Below, one piece after another: positions 38,488 through 48,114 of a stretch of DNA of 64,000 bases (position 1 is its first letter; every line of letters starts with the position of its first letter). Source of the DNA: Dryocola clanedunensis_A (lineage in GTDB: Bacteria > Pseudomonadota > Gammaproteobacteria > Enterobacterales > Enterobacteriaceae); NCBI GenBank assembly GCA_038405435.1, contig JBBYHZ010000011.1; one strand, 5' to 3'. A program made the position numbers and the translations under genes. Below the pieces are notes generated by a model. The model saw only the letters and a program-made list of their open reading frames with translations, ran no database searches and was not told the DNA's origin.

Positions 38488-39197
38488 TTAATATCGGGTT
38501 TGAGAGAATTGAGCCAGTACCGAATTATCCGGATGGTACAAGTGCAGCTACTTTATCCGGTCTTACGTGGAGTTCTGGTACTAATCAAGTTAGTAGCTTC
38601 AAAGTAGGTATAAAAAAAGCACTTAGGAAATCACAATTCGCACGTTGTTGTTTTTGTCGGCGCCTCATGTACCATGACTATGCAACACATATTGAGCATT
38701 TTGTGGATAAGGGCGGATATCCTGCTTACACATTTGAGATTCGAAACCTAGCACTGGCTTGTGGAACATGCAACACAAATAAAAATGGCTATTTCTCTAC
38801 ATGGGCAAAGCGGTTTTCAAAGCGTTATATGATACGTGGAATTCCCTATAATGCTTATTGTCCTGTTTTGAAAAATCAGATATTGGGCAATGTAAATTTT
38901 CCAACTAGCTCTGCGGAGTTTCGGTGGGTCAACCCGTATGTTCACAACTATTCGGAACATATTGAAATTAAAAAAGGATGGTTTTTTCATGGTAAGACCC
39001 CCGAGGGAAAACGGACTATTCGCGGCGTAAAGCTCAATGATGTTGGAGTGGTAGAAAAGCGCGCACTATCCGAGCGCTTAGAAGCACGTGGTGGAAAGCT
39101 TTCCATGTTGGTTGGTGCTTTGGGAGAGTTAGAACAACACAGAGCACGAGATGTAGTCGAAGTTGTAGTGGCAGCAATTAAGCGTCGCCGACAATAA
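38484..39197 (+). CDS. HNH nuclease (PtuB-type), partner of the upstream ATPase
   Basis: 237 aa from a GTG start that overlaps the ATPase stop (GTGA). The HNH domain has Cys55-x2-Cys58, His69 and His72 in ATHIEHFVDKGG, Asn88 in IRNLALACGTC and Cys93-x2-Cys96, so all zinc ligands and the catalytic His/Asn look present. The C-terminal 120 residues are unassigned and basic at the end (AAIKRRRQ). In Septu, PtuB is the nuclease bound to the PtuA ATPase ring. A hairpin follows at 39249. Confidence 0.78.
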   Translation: MINIGFERIEPVPNYPDGTSAATLSGLTWSSGTNQVSSFKVGIKKALRKSQFARCCFCRRLMYHDYATHIEHFVDKGGYPAYTFEIRNLALACGTCNTNKNGYFSTWAKRFSKRYMIRGIPYNAYCPVLKNQILGNVNFPTSSAEFRWVNPYVHNYSEHIEIKKGWFFHGKTPEGKRTIRGVKLNDVGVVEKRALSERLEARGGKLSMLVGALGELEQHRARDVVEVVVAAIKRRRQ

Positions 39198-39554
39198 AAG
39201 TACTATTCGCGATCATAACCTACGTGAAAAATTTATAAAAGATAGTTACCAATAACTTGTGGCTAGCAAGTTATTGGCATGTTATTTGCGTTTTGGGTAG
39301 GATATTCGCCAGGTGGATGTAAATTTGTACGAATGAGAAGAGAGTAAATATCAAATCTTTACAACTCACTAAAGAGCAAAAAATTTCCCCTATAGAGCTC
39401 AACTATACTCACAAAACCTCGGGCTAAAAAGGCTAGTCGCCGATTCTAGCTTCGATTAAATCCTATTTCAGGCTGTATGAAGTGTCGTTAGGATAAAAGG
39501 CAGAACGCATTACTATTCATTGAATAACCTTTATATCTATTATAGATATAAAGG
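39198..39554. other. Convergent intergenic region with two hairpins
   Basis: 357 bp between the HNH gene (+) and the last gene of the restriction operon (-). It holds an 11-bp-stem hairpin at 39249-39277 (CCAATAACTTG / CAAGTTATTGG, 7-base loop), likely the Septu-unit terminator although its T-run is weak, and the start of the 31-bp palindrome at 39526. No gene seen. Confidence 0.6.
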
Positions 39555-39556
39555 TT
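39526..39556. repeat. Near-perfect 31-bp palindrome at the end of the restriction operon
   Basis: Two 15-base arms (AACCTTTATATCTAT and its exact complement) flank one central base. The palindrome overlaps the stop codon of the metallopeptidase gene. AT-rich and without a T-run, it may be a cruciform or mRNA 3'-end hairpin rather than a classic terminator. Confidence 0.8.
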
Positions 39557-40268
39557 AATACCCCCAATGGTTATAAGCCAAGGGCATTTTATTCAACTTA
39601 GCTCTGTGTTCGCGCCAATTTGGTAAGTACATGTTCATCAGGCCGATAAAACGCTCGTTGTGTTTACGTTCGTGAAGATGAACGAGTTCGTGGACCACAA
39701 TGAATTCAAGGCATTCAGGAGGCTTTTTAACCAGTTCGAGATTGATCCAGATACGCGAAGACTGAGGGTTACAGCTACCCCACTTAGTCTTCATACGCTT
39801 GATACCAACAAAGCTCGCTTCAACCTTCATCTCGGTCTGCCATTTTGCCATTAACTTAGGCAGTCTTTGTTTCAAAATGCCACGATACCATTGGTTGAGA
39901 ACTGTTTCCCGCTGGACAGTGTCGTAATGTGGGGGTACTTTCATGCGTATCCAACCGCCATTAAGTTTCACCTCGGCGGTCCTATCTACCAAAACTACAT
40001 CCAGCCGATAGCCTCTTCCCCAGAGATAATGCGTTTCACCGCTGCACATCTCGCGCTCGCTCTGGCGGGGCTGAGCCTGAAATTGTGCTTGCTGCTGTCG
40101 GATCCATACCAGCCTTCTTACTACAGCCATCCTAATAGCGGTGTCTGACAGTGAGATGGGGGCCGATACCCTTACTCGGCCATCCGGAGGCAGTACGCTG
40201 ATATGCAGGTTTTTAATTTTTTTACGCTGTAAATCCACAGTGAGCTCACCAAAGGTAACCAATGGCAT
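39555..40268 (-). CDS. YgjP-like (DUF45) metallopeptidase, last gene of the hsd operon
   Basis: 237 aa. Zincin motif VVHELVHLHERKHNERF at about residues 190-206, preceded by MKTKWGSCNPQSSRIWINLE, the hallmark of the DUF45/YgjP family; both His, the Glu and the third His are intact. The start codon overlaps the hsdR stop by one base, so it is translated with the restriction subunit. DUF45 genes often accompany type I restriction operons, but their role there is unproven; processing of HsdR or another operon product is one possibility. It is a different subgroup from the core ygjP at 22.1 kb. Confidence 0.88.
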   Translation of the reverse strand: MPLVTFGELTVDLQRKKIKNLHISVLPPDGRVRVSAPISLSDTAIRMAVVRRLVWIRQQQAQFQAQPRQSEREMCSGETHYLWGRGYRLDVVLVDRTAEVKLNGGWIRMKVPPHYDTVQRETVLNQWYRGILKQRLPKLMAKWQTEMKVEASFVGIKRMKTKWGSCNPQSSRIWINLELVKKPPECLEFIVVHELVHLHERKHNERFIGLMNMYLPNWREHRAKLNKMPLAYNHWGY

Positions 40269-43200
40269 CAGCGGTACTCCTTTTGTGCCTTCACCAGAGC
40301 CATAACATCCGCGACCGTCACTGAATAATCTTTAATTTCTTCTGCGATAGCAAAGCTGATCTCGCGCTCTTTAAAACGATCCCCATACCAGTCGGCCTTT
40401 TTAGTGTGACGTACTGCAGTATCTATCTTTATAACTAACACTTCATCCTGCCCGAGGTTGTCATACAACGCTTTCTTGGCGAGGGTATCAATACTTGCTG
40501 GATAAGTACTTTTACTACCTGACTGCGGATGTTTAACCTGCTTCGCCAGTTCACGTACGTGCTCCAGATACTCCTGATAGGAGATCGCCTGTTGACGACG
40601 AAGTGCGATCAGTTCATCAAGCAACACCGACATTTTTTCGTAGTATTTCGGGTTGACTGGGTTTTCATCAACAATGGTTCTGCGAACGTTATTTTCAATC
40701 GCTTCAGCCATCGCCTCCTGGTTGCCACGCATGTCGGCTGGAAGTCCATCCAGTGCTTCTTCTCCGCGTTCAATAATCAACTCAAGCAGCCCTAGTTCCT
40801 CAAAATCCATAAGGGTTTCACTAGGATCGGCATCCACCCAAAGATCCAGCATCTGCCGCATACCTGGCTCGAACTGCTTCATGTCCACGAAATCGCCACT
40901 GGCTATTTTTATTTCGTCGCGGACTTTTGTATAAAACTCAACATCTATGCGGATTTGATTTGCCTGCTGCTCGCTATAACCAGCATCTGTTAGCTCACCT
41001 GCCAGATTGGTAAAAGCGCGGATAAGCTTCGCCACGGATTGATACAATGTCAGACGTAAAGCTTCTTTCTCAGATAACTGCTCTATCGATGCTCCTGTTT
41101 CCCCACAGAAATAATGCTGATAATCAAGTTGATTGCGTGGCATTTTTACTGGTTCGCAAAGGGTGCGAACGGCATCCAGAGCACCATCAAGATCGATTTT
41201 GGCTTGTTGCAATCGATCTTTCAGTAAACCGGCTACATCTTCTTTGTCGTAGCCGTCAAAGGCTTCTGCGGTGTAGTCCTGCACTGTTTTTTCCAATGAG
41301 CGGAAAAGGTCTTTATAGTCGACAATATAGCCGTATTCTTTATCTTCACCATCCAACCGGTTAACGCGACATATCGCCTGGAAAAGGTTGTGATCGGCCA
41401 TTTTCTTGTCGATATAGAGGTATGTGGCTGACGGAGCATCAAAACCAGTCAATAACTTATCAACGACTATCAGAAGGCGCATCTGGCCTGGTTCTTTGAT
41501 GAAGCGTTGTTTGACCTCTTTTTCGAAATCACTCACTCGTTTGGCTGCTTCAGCCTCAGGCTGTTCAAAATACTCCGCAAGCATTTTGCGATAGATGTTG
41601 TACTTGGCCAGTTTCTCAGTCAGTCCTTCGCCGCTCTCCTCGCCTTTAATCTCACTGGCATTTGGCTGGTAGCTCGTCACAATCGCACATTTACCGGCAA
41701 AACCAGCTTCACTAAACATCTCATAGCATTTGCAGGCCTGATAGACACTGGAACAAACCAGCATGGCGTTACCACGGCCGTCGGCGAGCCGTGGTTTTTG
41801 TTCGAAATCGAGAAGGATGTCCGCGACAATCTGTTCTAGTCGCGAGCGGCTCGACAATAGCTTCTGCATTGATGCCCATTTCTGCTTGAGTTGCTGCTGG
41901 CCAAGACGAGAAAGTTTAGATGTCTTAGCATCAAACCACTGGTCGACTTTTTTCTGAGATTTGACCCGCTGATCGATGTCACGAGCTTCGTAGCGCAAGT
42001 CCAGAACAACCCCATCATTTACTGCTTCATCGAATTTATAAGTGTGGATATAAGGCCCGAAGACCTCCACTGACTTCTTCTTATCCTTCTTCATCAGTGG
42101 GGTACCGGTGAAACCAATGAATTGTGCATCTGGCAAAATGCTTGTCATTGCCGAATGTAATTTGCCGGATTGGGTTCGGTGGCACTCATCCACAAAGACG
42201 AATAATTTTCCCTTCGGGCTAAAATCGGCAGGGATATTTCGTTTCATTTGTTCGATAAAATCATCAGTGTCAGCGTCCTTGTCATCCTCCTCCTGACGAC
42301 CAAATTTATGTACGAGTGAGCATATAAGCCAGGGTTTGGTTTGATTCAGGCGAGTCACCAGATCCGCGCCACTTCTGGTACGAAGGATCTGTTCTTCCAC
42401 ACCGTTAAACACTTTCTCGATCTGTTCATCAAGTTCTGTACGGTCGGTAATGATTAAAACTCGGCTATCGGTGATATTTTCTCTGATCCACTTTGCCAGC
42501 CAAACCATTGTCAGGCTTTTACCGCTACCCTGGGTATGCCAAATAATCCCGCCTTCATTGCGTTGAATAAACGGTTTCGTTGCAGTGACGCCAAAATATT
42601 GGTTATGACGGCAGGTTTTCTTCACTCCAGCATCGAAAACGATAAAGTCGTGGATTAATTCCAGCAGGCGCTGTTTATTGCATATCTGCGCCAGGTGACG
42701 ATCAAGCATGTTGGTGTGAGATGATTCAGCGGCTTCTTTCCATTGAAGGTAATATTTCTCCGGCGTTTCGATTACGCCATAGCGAAGCCCTTCTAAATCA
42801 TTACCGGCCATCACCAATTGGATGGTAGTGAAGAAGTTGCGGATGAAGGCTTTTTGCTGATTATCGAGGTTTTGGCGGATACCCTCTGAGACTGACACTG
42901 TAGAACGTTTAAGCTCAATGACACCAAGCGCAATACCGTTAACATATAGCACCAAATCCGGGCGCTTTTTATTTTCGCCGTTGTAGGTCACTTCTTCAGC
43001 TATAGCAAAATCATTGGCTTCTGGATTTTTCCAGTCGACCAACCACACTGTTTGATTCTGCTCACCTGCACCTTCTTTATCCTTTATGCCGTAGCGTAGC
43101 AGGCGATACACCTCTTTGTTTGCATCATAGAGGATACGACCTTCACCAAGGCTTGCGGCTCGATCCAGCTGCCGTAATGCTCGGGCGATTAGGACTTCTG

Positions 43201-43363
43201 AAACACCGCGTTTTGTTAGCCAGGCCGAAACTAAGGCAGGCTGAATGTTCCGGTTGTCTTCTCTTTTGTGCCAGTTACCAAGATAGTGATAACCGAGATG
43301 ATCGGTGAATAACTGGATAACACGTTTTTGTGTCATGCGTTCACGTTGACCAACACTGTTCAT
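40268..43363 (-). CDS. hsdR: Type I restriction endonuclease subunit R
   Basis: 1031 aa. N-terminal PD-(D/E)XK nuclease: Asp136 in RPDLVLYVNG and Glu150-x-Lys152 in GVIELKRS. SF2 translocase motor: Walker A HTQGSGKSL (about 276-284), motif II VFVDECHRTQSGKL, motif III GFTGTPLM, motif VI region AICRVNRLDGEDKEYG, followed by a helical C-terminal domain binding the MTase core. Cleaves unmodified DNA after ATP-driven translocation. It overlaps the DUF262 gene by 4 bp and the metallopeptidase gene by 1 bp. All nuclease and motor residues seen are intact. Confidence 0.96.
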   Translation of the reverse strand: MNSVGQRERMTQKRVIQLFTDHLGYHYLGNWHKREDNRNIQPALVSAWLTKRGVSEVLIARALRQLDRAASLGEGRILYDANKEVYRLLRYGIKDKEGAGEQNQTVWLVDWKNPEANDFAIAEEVTYNGENKKRPDLVLYVNGIALGVIELKRSTVSVSEGIRQNLDNQQKAFIRNFFTTIQLVMAGNDLEGLRYGVIETPEKYYLQWKEAAESSHTNMLDRHLAQICNKQRLLELIHDFIVFDAGVKKTCRHNQYFGVTATKPFIQRNEGGIIWHTQGSGKSLTMVWLAKWIRENITDSRVLIITDRTELDEQIEKVFNGVEEQILRTRSGADLVTRLNQTKPWLICSLVHKFGRQEEDDKDADTDDFIEQMKRNIPADFSPKGKLFVFVDECHRTQSGKLHSAMTSILPDAQFIGFTGTPLMKKDKKKSVEVFGPYIHTYKFDEAVNDGVVLDLRYEARDIDQRVKSQKKVDQWFDAKTSKLSRLGQQQLKQKWASMQKLLSSRSRLEQIVADILLDFEQKPRLADGRGNAMLVCSSVYQACKCYEMFSEAGFAGKCAIVTSYQPNASEIKGEESGEGLTEKLAKYNIYRKMLAEYFEQPEAEAAKRVSDFEKEVKQRFIKEPGQMRLLIVVDKLLTGFDAPSATYLYIDKKMADHNLFQAICRVNRLDGEDKEYGYIVDYKDLFRSLEKTVQDYTAEAFDGYDKEDVAGLLKDRLQQAKIDLDGALDAVRTLCEPVKMPRNQLDYQHYFCGETGASIEQLSEKEALRLTLYQSVAKLIRAFTNLAGELTDAGYSEQQANQIRIDVEFYTKVRDEIKIASGDFVDMKQFEPGMRQMLDLWVDADPSETLMDFEELGLLELIIERGEEALDGLPADMRGNQEAMAEAIENNVRRTIVDENPVNPKYYEKMSVLLDELIALRRQQAISYQEYLEHVRELAKQVKHPQSGSKSTYPASIDTLAKKALYDNLGQDEVLVIKIDTAVRHTKKADWYGDRFKEREISFAIAEEIKDYSVTVADVMALVKAQKEYR

Positions 43364-45384
43364 AACACCTCCCTAAATACGCTATCACTACCACTGGTTA
43401 ACACTGCCAGCATTTCCGCTTCGTGAGTGGCGATTTCATCTTCCCCCCACTTATTGTTCTTTTTCATCAGCTCGATCATGGCGAGCAGTTTCAGACTATC
43501 AATTTCATTCCGTTCGAGACTCGCTTCGAAGTGCTCCTGCTTTTGTTTTGGCTGGAAATTACTCAGTCGCGAATTTTTGCTGTGGCTAATCAGACAGAGA
43601 TTGCCGAAGGAGTGCAACGATGTATCTGGTAATGTCCTAGAGCTATCTATGGGATGTTGAGGGTAGAAATGCTCTACTGAACTTCGGAAGGTAAATTCAA
43701 AACGTTTCACTACCTCAGCTTTATTTCTGTCACGACACCAGAGTAAGTAGTCCAGGTAATTGAATACCAGGTTGTTTGCTATCATACCAAAGCGCATCTT
43801 CTTCTGAGTCTTGTCCGACAGTACCACTGGTTGGAGAGGTGCCTCTTTACCGTAGATAATCTCAAAATATGATTTTGGTTTTTGCTCTGCCAGGAAGTTT
43901 TGAAAGATAAACGCGGAGGCGAGATGCTCCAGATAACCGAGGTACTTCCTTGCATCTATCTGGTTTTCAGCGGAATGGGCATTAAACAGATAATACAAAG
44001 CTCCATTCAACCAGTGTTTATAAACCAGAGTAGGGGTTGAAACATGGAATGCGGAAAGTAGCATCAGAATCTGTCGGTTGATGTCTACATAGCTACCATC
44101 ATCTTCATTAAACGTATTGGTATAACTAGTGCTCTTCTCCGAATACCAACGTAGGCGCTTCAAACTCCAGCCATCGCTACCTTTGGCGAACTCTCGTTTT
44201 ATCACGAACTGATCAAAAAGGTATTTGCATTTGAGAAGTGCAAAGACGAAATCCTGTACCGCATTAACCGGGTCATTCTGCTTTAACAGCTGGAGTTCGA
44301 ACTGTTCTATTAATTGTTTGTCATCAAGTGGAACATCTACTCTGTCCTTCCCTGTTTGGCTACAGACACGCAACACATGGAGCAGGAAGTTGGAGAAGTT
44401 GATGACACTATTAAAACGCTCTGAGCTACCTTCATCTTCTTCACCTCTATCACCACTGAAGGTTGAAAATGACTTGATAATGTCAGTCAGTGTGCGGTTT
44501 GTTTGGTTCTCTCTTTTGCCAAGCTCCGAAGTTGATGGGATAAGCATGCCAGCTAGAGAATTAAAATCAGCAGGCACAAATTGCCCCCAATTTTCCTGCC
44601 CAAATAATTGATGACGTTCGGCTGGTGTAAAACCGTACTGGACATAACGTTCCATGTTGGAGCAAGCATCCCAAACTCGTGAGAGGGTGTTCAGGCTGCT
44701 CTGTCGATCTTGCTGGTCCGTTATCTCGTTGAGCACCGCCATTAGTCGTGCTTTCACAACCTCATGCTTTTCGAGTTGCTCACCTCGGTTGTTCATCACC
44801 TCAAAAAAATGATTGAGGTCGGTATCGGCAGGCACTTCTATTCGGGCAATTTGTACATGGTCGAACAGGTAGGTACAGAAATGATTTAATGACTCGCCAA
44901 CTAGTTTCAAGTCGCGTAGTACCTTGCCAATAAGTTCATAGCCATTGATCAGCCCTTCGTTAAATTCCTTGCTCCGCAGTTTATGCGGTTCCACACCTTG
45001 CCAGAGTCGATCAAATGTTTCGCCAGACTTGGGCCTGCTCTCAAACCCTAAGTTAATCCCTTGGTACCAGCCCATATCCAAGGTGGATCCTGCATGTTTT
45101 TTTAACCAGTTAGCCAGAAGGGATAGGGTAGTGAAACGCTGTTGCCCGTCGATTATCTCTGCGTGCCCATCTGGACGAGTGAACACGACCAACGTACCGA
45201 TGTAGTAAGTTTGAGGGTATAGGTTATGCAGGCTTTTTTGCTGGTAGTCGAGTATGTCCTGTACAAGTTGAGTGATTTCACCCTCTCCCCAGGCATAGTT
45301 ACGCTGGTACATGGGGATAAGATAACGAGATGCATCGCCCAGTAATGATCTGACCGTAAAGGATGTTACCTTTGCATCACTCAT
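43360..45384 (-). CDS. DUF262/DUF1524 protein (GmrSD-like nuclease architecture) in the hsd operon
   Basis: 674 aa. The N-terminal DUF262 (ParB/Srx-like NTPase fold) has PMYQRNYAW (25-32) and EIIDGQQRFTTL (76-87). A long middle region follows, and the C-terminus is a DUF1524 HNH-like nuclease with Glu571-His572 in SSVEHFYPQHP and Asn595/Asn604 in FGNLCLISHSKNSRLSN. This is the domain plan of GmrSD and SspE, which restrict modified phage DNA. Here it sits between hsdS and hsdR, overlapping hsdR by 4 bp and the second DUF262 gene by 8 bp. Confidence 0.88.
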   Translation of the reverse strand: MSDAKVTSFTVRSLLGDASRYLIPMYQRNYAWGEGEITQLVQDILDYQQKSLHNLYPQTYYIGTLVVFTRPDGHAEIIDGQQRFTTLSLLANWLKKHAGSTLDMGWYQGINLGFESRPKSGETFDRLWQGVEPHKLRSKEFNEGLINGYELIGKVLRDLKLVGESLNHFCTYLFDHVQIARIEVPADTDLNHFFEVMNNRGEQLEKHEVVKARLMAVLNEITDQQDRQSSLNTLSRVWDACSNMERYVQYGFTPAERHQLFGQENWGQFVPADFNSLAGMLIPSTSELGKRENQTNRTLTDIIKSFSTFSGDRGEEDEGSSERFNSVINFSNFLLHVLRVCSQTGKDRVDVPLDDKQLIEQFELQLLKQNDPVNAVQDFVFALLKCKYLFDQFVIKREFAKGSDGWSLKRLRWYSEKSTSYTNTFNEDDGSYVDINRQILMLLSAFHVSTPTLVYKHWLNGALYYLFNAHSAENQIDARKYLGYLEHLASAFIFQNFLAEQKPKSYFEIIYGKEAPLQPVVLSDKTQKKMRFGMIANNLVFNYLDYLLWCRDRNKAEVVKRFEFTFRSSVEHFYPQHPIDSSRTLPDTSLHSFGNLCLISHSKNSRLSNFQPKQKQEHFEASLERNEIDSLKLLAMIELMKKNNKWGEDEIATHEAEMLAVLTSGSDSVFREVL

Positions 45385-46810
45385 AGTAGTTCATCTCCTT
45401 GAACAGCCTCACCAGCTCATCTTGCTCATAGTTACCGGTACGGCGGTTATTATTATTTTCTGAAGCCCGAATTGTGAGTAATGGTATAGATAGTACATCG
45501 CCAGGTACTCTGGCTTCTTTGATCACCCGGAACAGATTGTTATCCAGCACATACTTGTCCATGGTTGCAAGTTGTACCACTTGCTGCCGAATTCGGCATC
45601 TGTAGGCCCAGATAAAGCTTTTTTCAATCGCTGCAGATAAGGACTGCCCGCCAAATTTGTCGATATAAAAGATCAGAGCACAATCAAACATAGTGCGTAT
45701 ATATTGATCCCCTGTTCGATAGCGATTGCGATAGCTATTTAACGTTCTTAGTATCTGAGTTGCCATTTCACCAAGGATTACGCCCTGAATCATTAACGGC
45801 TTTTGAGTATGAGTGCTGGCATGCTCACTGGCGATAATTGCCGATACCTGTTGCTGGTAGTGTTCCGCCATTTCGAAAAAGCGTCTTCCATTGATAATCA
45901 TCTGATCGAGATGGAAAGGGAAACGCATTTTCTGACCATCAATTTTGCGCTGGTATTGATTGTTATAGTCATCAACGAAATGGTGAGCCATGCGCAAAGA
46001 CTCGACATAAGGGAACTGACCAATCTGATCAAGATTGATCCCCTTAAACATTCCGACTTCATCCTTACCAAAGAAACGAGCTGAATTACCTTGTGACCAC
46101 TGACGCACTCTGTAGAGATAAGCTGCGAAGAGATTAGCTAAATCATCGCTAGGTAATCCCTCCCAATGGGCAACGGATGCAGCTTTCAGTTCTACCTCAT
46201 GGCTGGCGAATTCACGTAGATGGAAGGCCTTAAGCAGATCGTGGGGATCCAGATCCCGCCCACGAGCATTTTGTGAATCGAAGAACTGAAATGCTTCAGA
46301 AAGATCAGTAAGTACAAAGACCACTAACTGGCAGCGGTTGAGGAGAAAATCAATATGTTGCTCGCTGAATTCTCGATGGCTAACCCTACGTTTTAGCTCC
46401 TGATAATTCTGGTACAGATTGTATTCCGATACCTGACTGGCAAAGCGTTGCCGTCCCATAAAACCTTCAACGGAGGGCTTTAGCTGGGTTAGCGCTTCCT
46501 GCAAATCCTGACGTTCCAACTCAGCAAGTCGGGTTTCGATAATGGCCCATACTGCCAGCATTAATGTCAAAGTTCGTTGCTGACCATCGACGATATCCAG
46601 TCTATGTTCTTCATTGCTCTCAGGCTGATGAAACACTACTGAGCCCAAGCGGTAGGCCGATTTATCGAGATGACTGTTTATGTCCGCAAACAGTTCGCTG
46701 ATATTTTTTACCGTCCATTTATAAGGACGCTGATAGGCCGGAATGGTGATGTCAGTCAGGCTCAAAAGACCCTTGACGGACATAACTGTCTTATCAAGGG
46801 CATGTTTCAT
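45377..46810 (-). CDS. DUF262-only protein, companion of the DUF262/DUF1524 gene
   Basis: 477 aa. DUF262 motifs are IPAYQRPYKW (23-32) and LDIVDGQQRTLTLML (71-85), with FFDSQNARGRDLDPHDLLKA in the middle. The C-terminal DUF1524 HNH nuclease is absent, so it looks like a GmrS-type NTPase half lacking its own nuclease. It starts 4 bp inside hsdS (ATGA overlap) and ends 8 bp inside the full-length DUF262 gene, suggesting a complex of the two. In Campylobacter, DUF262-type genes linked to type I loci were, as I recall, named rloF. Confidence 0.86.
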   Translation of the reverse strand: MKHALDKTVMSVKGLLSLTDITIPAYQRPYKWTVKNISELFADINSHLDKSAYRLGSVVFHQPESNEEHRLDIVDGQQRTLTLMLAVWAIIETRLAELERQDLQEALTQLKPSVEGFMGRQRFASQVSEYNLYQNYQELKRRVSHREFSEQHIDFLLNRCQLVVFVLTDLSEAFQFFDSQNARGRDLDPHDLLKAFHLREFASHEVELKAASVAHWEGLPSDDLANLFAAYLYRVRQWSQGNSARFFGKDEVGMFKGINLDQIGQFPYVESLRMAHHFVDDYNNQYQRKIDGQKMRFPFHLDQMIINGRRFFEMAEHYQQQVSAIIASEHASTHTQKPLMIQGVILGEMATQILRTLNSYRNRYRTGDQYIRTMFDCALIFYIDKFGGQSLSAAIEKSFIWAYRCRIRQQVVQLATMDKYVLDNNLFRVIKEARVPGDVLSIPLLTIRASENNNNRRTGNYEQDELVRLFKEMNYYE

Positions 46811-48114
46811 GGCTGCTGTTCCAACGGTAAACGGATACGACCGGTCAGCAGTTGCTGCATCATTCCTTGTTTTAAATCTCGGATCTTAGCGAGTTTTTGT
46901 TCCAATGCTTTGAGTTCATCGTCCATGTCTGAGAGGATACTTGCAATAGCGGTTTGTTCCTCTAAATTGGGTAATGTGACCAACACATTTTCAATGGTAT
47001 GAGCATTTAAACTAGGAACACCGGATGCTTCGTTATACTGCATCCAGTCAATCATACAGAACTTGTAATAAATAAATTTTACACAAAAATCCTTTTTTAT
47101 TTCAGAGTAAAATAGTGTGTCCACTGTCCAGAAAGGGGTCTCAGCATATCTGGGTTTGTCTATTGTACCTTTCCGCCCAATTAATACTGATGGTTTATCA
47201 AATAAAAAAGATGTTGCATTTCCAATCTGCCCACCAGTGGCGTAAATAGGATATTGTCCACTTGGTGATTCGACTTCTTTTTGATTTTTACCATGCTTTA
47301 TCGTGAGCACATCTTTAAAAGGAACTACTTGCCAGTCCTCAGGAATAGCTCCCAATTCGCTGGGTTTATGGCCTTTGAGTGTCCCATCTGAATGCTTGGC
47401 AAATTGTGGCAGGCGAGTACGACCAGTCAGCAATTGCTGCATGGTGGCGGTTTTGATGGCCTCTTTTTTGGTGATTAACTGCTCAAGTTCAGTGATCAGG
47501 GCATCGGTATCAGATAGTACATTAGCGATAGCAGTTTGTTCGCTTTTCGTGGGAAGCGGAATTAGAAGTTTTTTTAAATGAGGCATTGAGATAGCTGGTT
47601 GGGCTCCCACGGCAGTAATATCTTCAAACTTACCTTTGGAATAGAGATCCCATAAAAACTGCCATATAAAATAAGTCTCATGTTTATTTTTGTTAACAGT
47701 GATTTTTAAAGCATTCCCAGAAAGAATACCTATTTCATGTTTAATTGGCAAAATTGCACTTGCACCGCATCTTGCACCAATTTTAGCCATCACAATATCG
47801 CCAGGTGCTACAGCACTTCTTTTTTCTTGCCGAAATTTTTCTTCATCAACAAAAATATATTCATTAGCTAGAAATTGACCAGTGGTTACAAAGCCGCTTG
47901 AAATAATAGGGATTCCACTTTTTTTATAATGTTCGGTCTTAAGATTAGAGCCAAAAGGTCCATCAACAATCCCATATTTCTTACCAGGTGGGCATACTCT
48001 TTCAAGAGAGTCATAAGTCCAGTCCTCAGGAATAACTCCGATTTCTGTGAGTTTAAACCCTGCTGGAATGGGGTTTTTATCTTGGGTTATGTTCATGTCT
48101 GCCATTATTTCCAT
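46807..48114 (-). CDS. hsdS: Type I restriction specificity subunit S
   Basis: About 432-435 aa with two target-recognition domains. Each starts with an IPEDW motif (GVIPEDWTYDSLERV, GAIPEDWQVVPFKDV) and ends in a helical spacer with EQTAIANVLSDTDALITELE or EQTAIASILSDMDDELKALE and then MQQLLTGRxRLP. The duplicated spacer DNA is a possible recombination target for swapping TRDs. Start candidates are ATG 48114, 48105 (TAATG overlap with hsdM) and 48096; the 48105 start fits coupling best. The target sequence cannot be read from the protein. Confidence 0.94.
   Translation of the reverse strand: MEIMADMNITQDKNPIPAGFKLTEIGVIPEDWTYDSLERVCPPGKKYGIVDGPFGSNLKTEHYKKSGIPIISSGFVTTGQFLANEYIFVDEEKFRQEKRSAVAPGDIVMAKIGARCGASAILPIKHEIGILSGNALKITVNKNKHETYFIWQFLWDLYSKGKFEDITAVGAQPAISMPHLKKLLIPLPTKSEQTAIANVLSDTDALITELEQLITKKEAIKTATMQQLLTGRTRLPQFAKHSDGTLKGHKPSELGAIPEDWQVVPFKDVLTIKHGKNQKEVESPSGQYPIYATGGQIGNATSFLFDKPSVLIGRKGTIDKPRYAETPFWTVDTLFYSEIKKDFCVKFIYYKFCMIDWMQYNEASGVPSLNAHTIENVLVTLPNLEEQTAIASILSDMDDELKALEQKLAKIRDLKQGMMQQLLTGRIRLPLEQQP

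Noticed and set aside
37141..39197. Retron with Septu-type effector
   Set aside because: No reverse transcriptase gene or msr/msd-like inverted repeat region was found on either side.
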